64,000 bases of DNA from JAFAMB01 sp963775805 (lineage in GTDB: Bacteria > Verrucomicrobiota > Verrucomicrobiia > Chthoniobacterales > JAFAMB01), in NCBI GenBank assembly GCA_963775805.1, contig CAVZKG010000001.1, positions 2,852,001 through 2,916,000 on the forward strand, read 5' to 3'. Shown here piece by piece: positions 62,993 to 64,000 of the stretch (its first letter is position 1; every line of letters begins with the position of its first letter). The translations under genes and the position numbers were made by a program. Below the pieces are notes generated by a model that was given only the letters and a program-made list of their open reading frames with translations, made no database searches and was not told the origin of the DNA.

Positions 62993-63888
62993 TCAAAGCC
63001 TTATCGGTGCAATACGCTATCAAGCCCTGTTGTGAAGCGCTGCGCGTATCGCGCAGCGGGTTTTACCAATGGCAGAAGGGGGCCCAGTCAAAGCGAGCCC
63101 GTGAGGAGGCCGAGTTGGTTAAGGAGATAAAGTCCATTTACGATGCCAATAAGGGTCGATACGGCAGTCCGCGGGTGACCCAGACTTTGCGCATAACCGG
63201 GAAGCGCTATGGCAAGAATCGGGTGGCGCGCCTGATGCGCAAAGATGGCTTAAGAGCCCGGCGTAAGCGGGCATTCCGGCCTCGGACCACAGTTAGTGGA
63301 AAGCTCTCTGTACCCAATCTGGTAAAGGATTTGGAGCCGACTCATATCGATCAGATTTGGGTCAGTGATATCACTTACGTGGCAACCCTAGAAGGATGGC
63401 TTTACCTGGCAGTGATCCTGGATCTGTTCAGCCGCAAAGTGGTCGGATGGAAGCTGGGAGAATCCTTGGAGGCAGAGTTGGTTCAGGAGGCCCTGGACAA
63501 TGCCCTGTGCAGACGTGATCCACAGAGGGGAATGTATTTTCATTCCGATCGAGGTAGTCAGTATTCGAGTCAGGCGGTATGTAAACCCTTAAGGGTTATC
63601 GGGGCCAATCGGAGCATGAGCGCTAGGGGAAACTGTTACGATAATGCGAAAGCAGAAGCCTTCTTCAGTACGCTCAAAACGGAATGTTTTCCGGCCAGAC
63701 AACTCTTTGAATCCAAGGCTCAGGCACGACGTGAAATCTTCGAGTACATCGAAGTTTACTACAACAATCAGCGCGTTCATAGCGCGCTCGGTTACCAGAC
63801 TCCGTCCGGATTTGAGGCGCTTAAGAACAAAACAAAAACCAACTTTTTCGCAGAAAAAGCTACAGTGATCCCTTTTCAGAATGCGTAA
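62989..63888 (+). CDS. IS3-family transposase OrfB (copy 2)
   Basis: 299 aa, identical to OrfB at 3335 with the full DDE triad. An intact reading frame in both copies supports present or recent activity. Confidence 0.95.
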   Translation: MIKALSVQYAIKPCCEALRVSRSGFYQWQKGAQSKRAREEAELVKEIKSIYDANKGRYGSPRVTQTLRITGKRYGKNRVARLMRKDGLRARRKRAFRPRTTVSGKLSVPNLVKDLEPTHIDQIWVSDITYVATLEGWLYLAVILDLFSRKVVGWKLGESLEAELVQEALDNALCRRDPQRGMYFHSDRGSQYSSQAVCKPLRVIGANRSMSARGNCYDNAKAEAFFSTLKTECFPARQLFESKAQARREIFEYIEVYYNNQRVHSALGYQTPSGFEALKNKTKTNFFAEKATVIPFQNA

Positions 63889-64000
63889 CGTAGTTCAAGC
63901 GAGCAAATGGAATAAATGGAAGGCAGGCCGTAGGCAGGTGCCGTTTATGCCGGATTGCGACCTTGAACTCGAGTGCAGCGTTCTGATCAATCCAACAACC

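Larger units (their letters stand above)
62618..64000 (+). mobile_element. IS3-family insertion sequence, copy 2 (right end outside window)
   Basis: Same left end as copy 1 (TGAACCTGCCCCGATTTGAC at 62618). About 45 bp of the right end should lie beyond the window. It sits exactly 59,654 bp from copy 1 in the same orientation. The target duplication cannot be checked because the right flank is not shown. Confidence 0.95.

Noticed and set aside
2964..64000. Composite transposon bounded by the two IS3 copies
   Set aside because: 60 kb with core metabolic genes, and copy 1 has its own 3-bp duplication; it looks like two independent insertions.
1..64000. Prophage, integrative element or defence system
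   Set aside because: No integrase, phage structural, conjugation, restriction or toxin-antitoxin genes were recognised.

Overview
The window looks like a chromosome segment of a free-living soil bacterium, most likely a verrucomicrobium. This is an inference. It rests on the sugar-oriented gene content, a DUF5069 protein, squalene-hopene cyclase, and dense families of palindromic and 'cacggaggcac' type intergenic repeats. No rRNA is present. One tRNA-Ser lies at about 56.6 kb. G+C is mid-range throughout, except for one clearly GC-richer gene at 52.8-53.7 kb.

Layout. 0-6 kb: the end of a HAD phosphatase, a 59-aa hypothetical gene, a broken GNAT acetyltransferase, a LarA-type racemase, an IS3-family element inserted inside a palindromic element, and a dmeRF-like nickel/cobalt sensor plus CDF efflux pair. 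6-9 kb: a CPA1 cation/proton antiporter and a methyltransferase. 8.9-31.1 kb: a large sugar locus, all on the minus strand, in three blocks. Block A is split transketolase, a CUT1 importer without its ATPase, a nucleoside-hydrolase-like protein and a fucose/arabinose-isomerase-family protein. Block B is DUF2291, a complete CUT2 importer, an FGGY kinase and a SorC regulator. Block C is SDR, a second transketolase N-subunit, a complete CUT2 importer and another SDR. Blocks B and C share a 16-bp upstream motif. 31-35 kb: MFS-TetR with a palindromic operator, and a second CPA1 antiporter. 35-42 kb: small hypotheticals, a FixJ-like two-component cluster with a frameshifted kinase, and hopanoid genes (broken hpnH, intact shc). 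42-47.8 kb: esterase, Dps, GntP permease, 2-hydroxyacid dehydrogenase, AraC regulator. 47.8-58.2 kb: a region rich in damaged genes mixed with intact SDR, DUF5069, Fsr-like, AraC, TetR, NmrA and DoxX genes and the tRNA. 58-64 kb: a membrane protein, xylose isomerase, GH30 glycosidase, and a CUT1 permease cut by a second copy of the same IS3 element, which runs off the window.

How the genes work together. The sugar locus would import pentose-like or polyol compounds, isomerise or oxidise them, phosphorylate them with the FGGY kinase and cleave or transfer C2 units with the split transketolase. The kinase lacks three glycerol-contact residues of GlpK, so its substrate is probably not glycerol. 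Kinase + two-subunit transketolase + CUT2 importer recalls the transketolase branch of D-apiose catabolism, but with a fucose-isomerase-fold protein as the candidate isomerase. That assignment is a hypothesis.

The most striking pattern is a set of genes whose two ends remain while the middle is gone: a GNAT acetyltransferase, hpnH, a RibD/DHFR-like protein, a cupin, a serine beta-lactamase-like protein, a FAD oxidase and a phoU-like gene. In addition there is an SDR that lost its cofactor loop and a histidine kinase frameshifted by an exact 14-bp tandem duplication. Nearly all of them lie at 36-58 kb. The 9-34 kb sugar region appears intact. Either this is a real zone of deletion-driven gene decay or it is a local assembly problem. 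Read mapping would decide.
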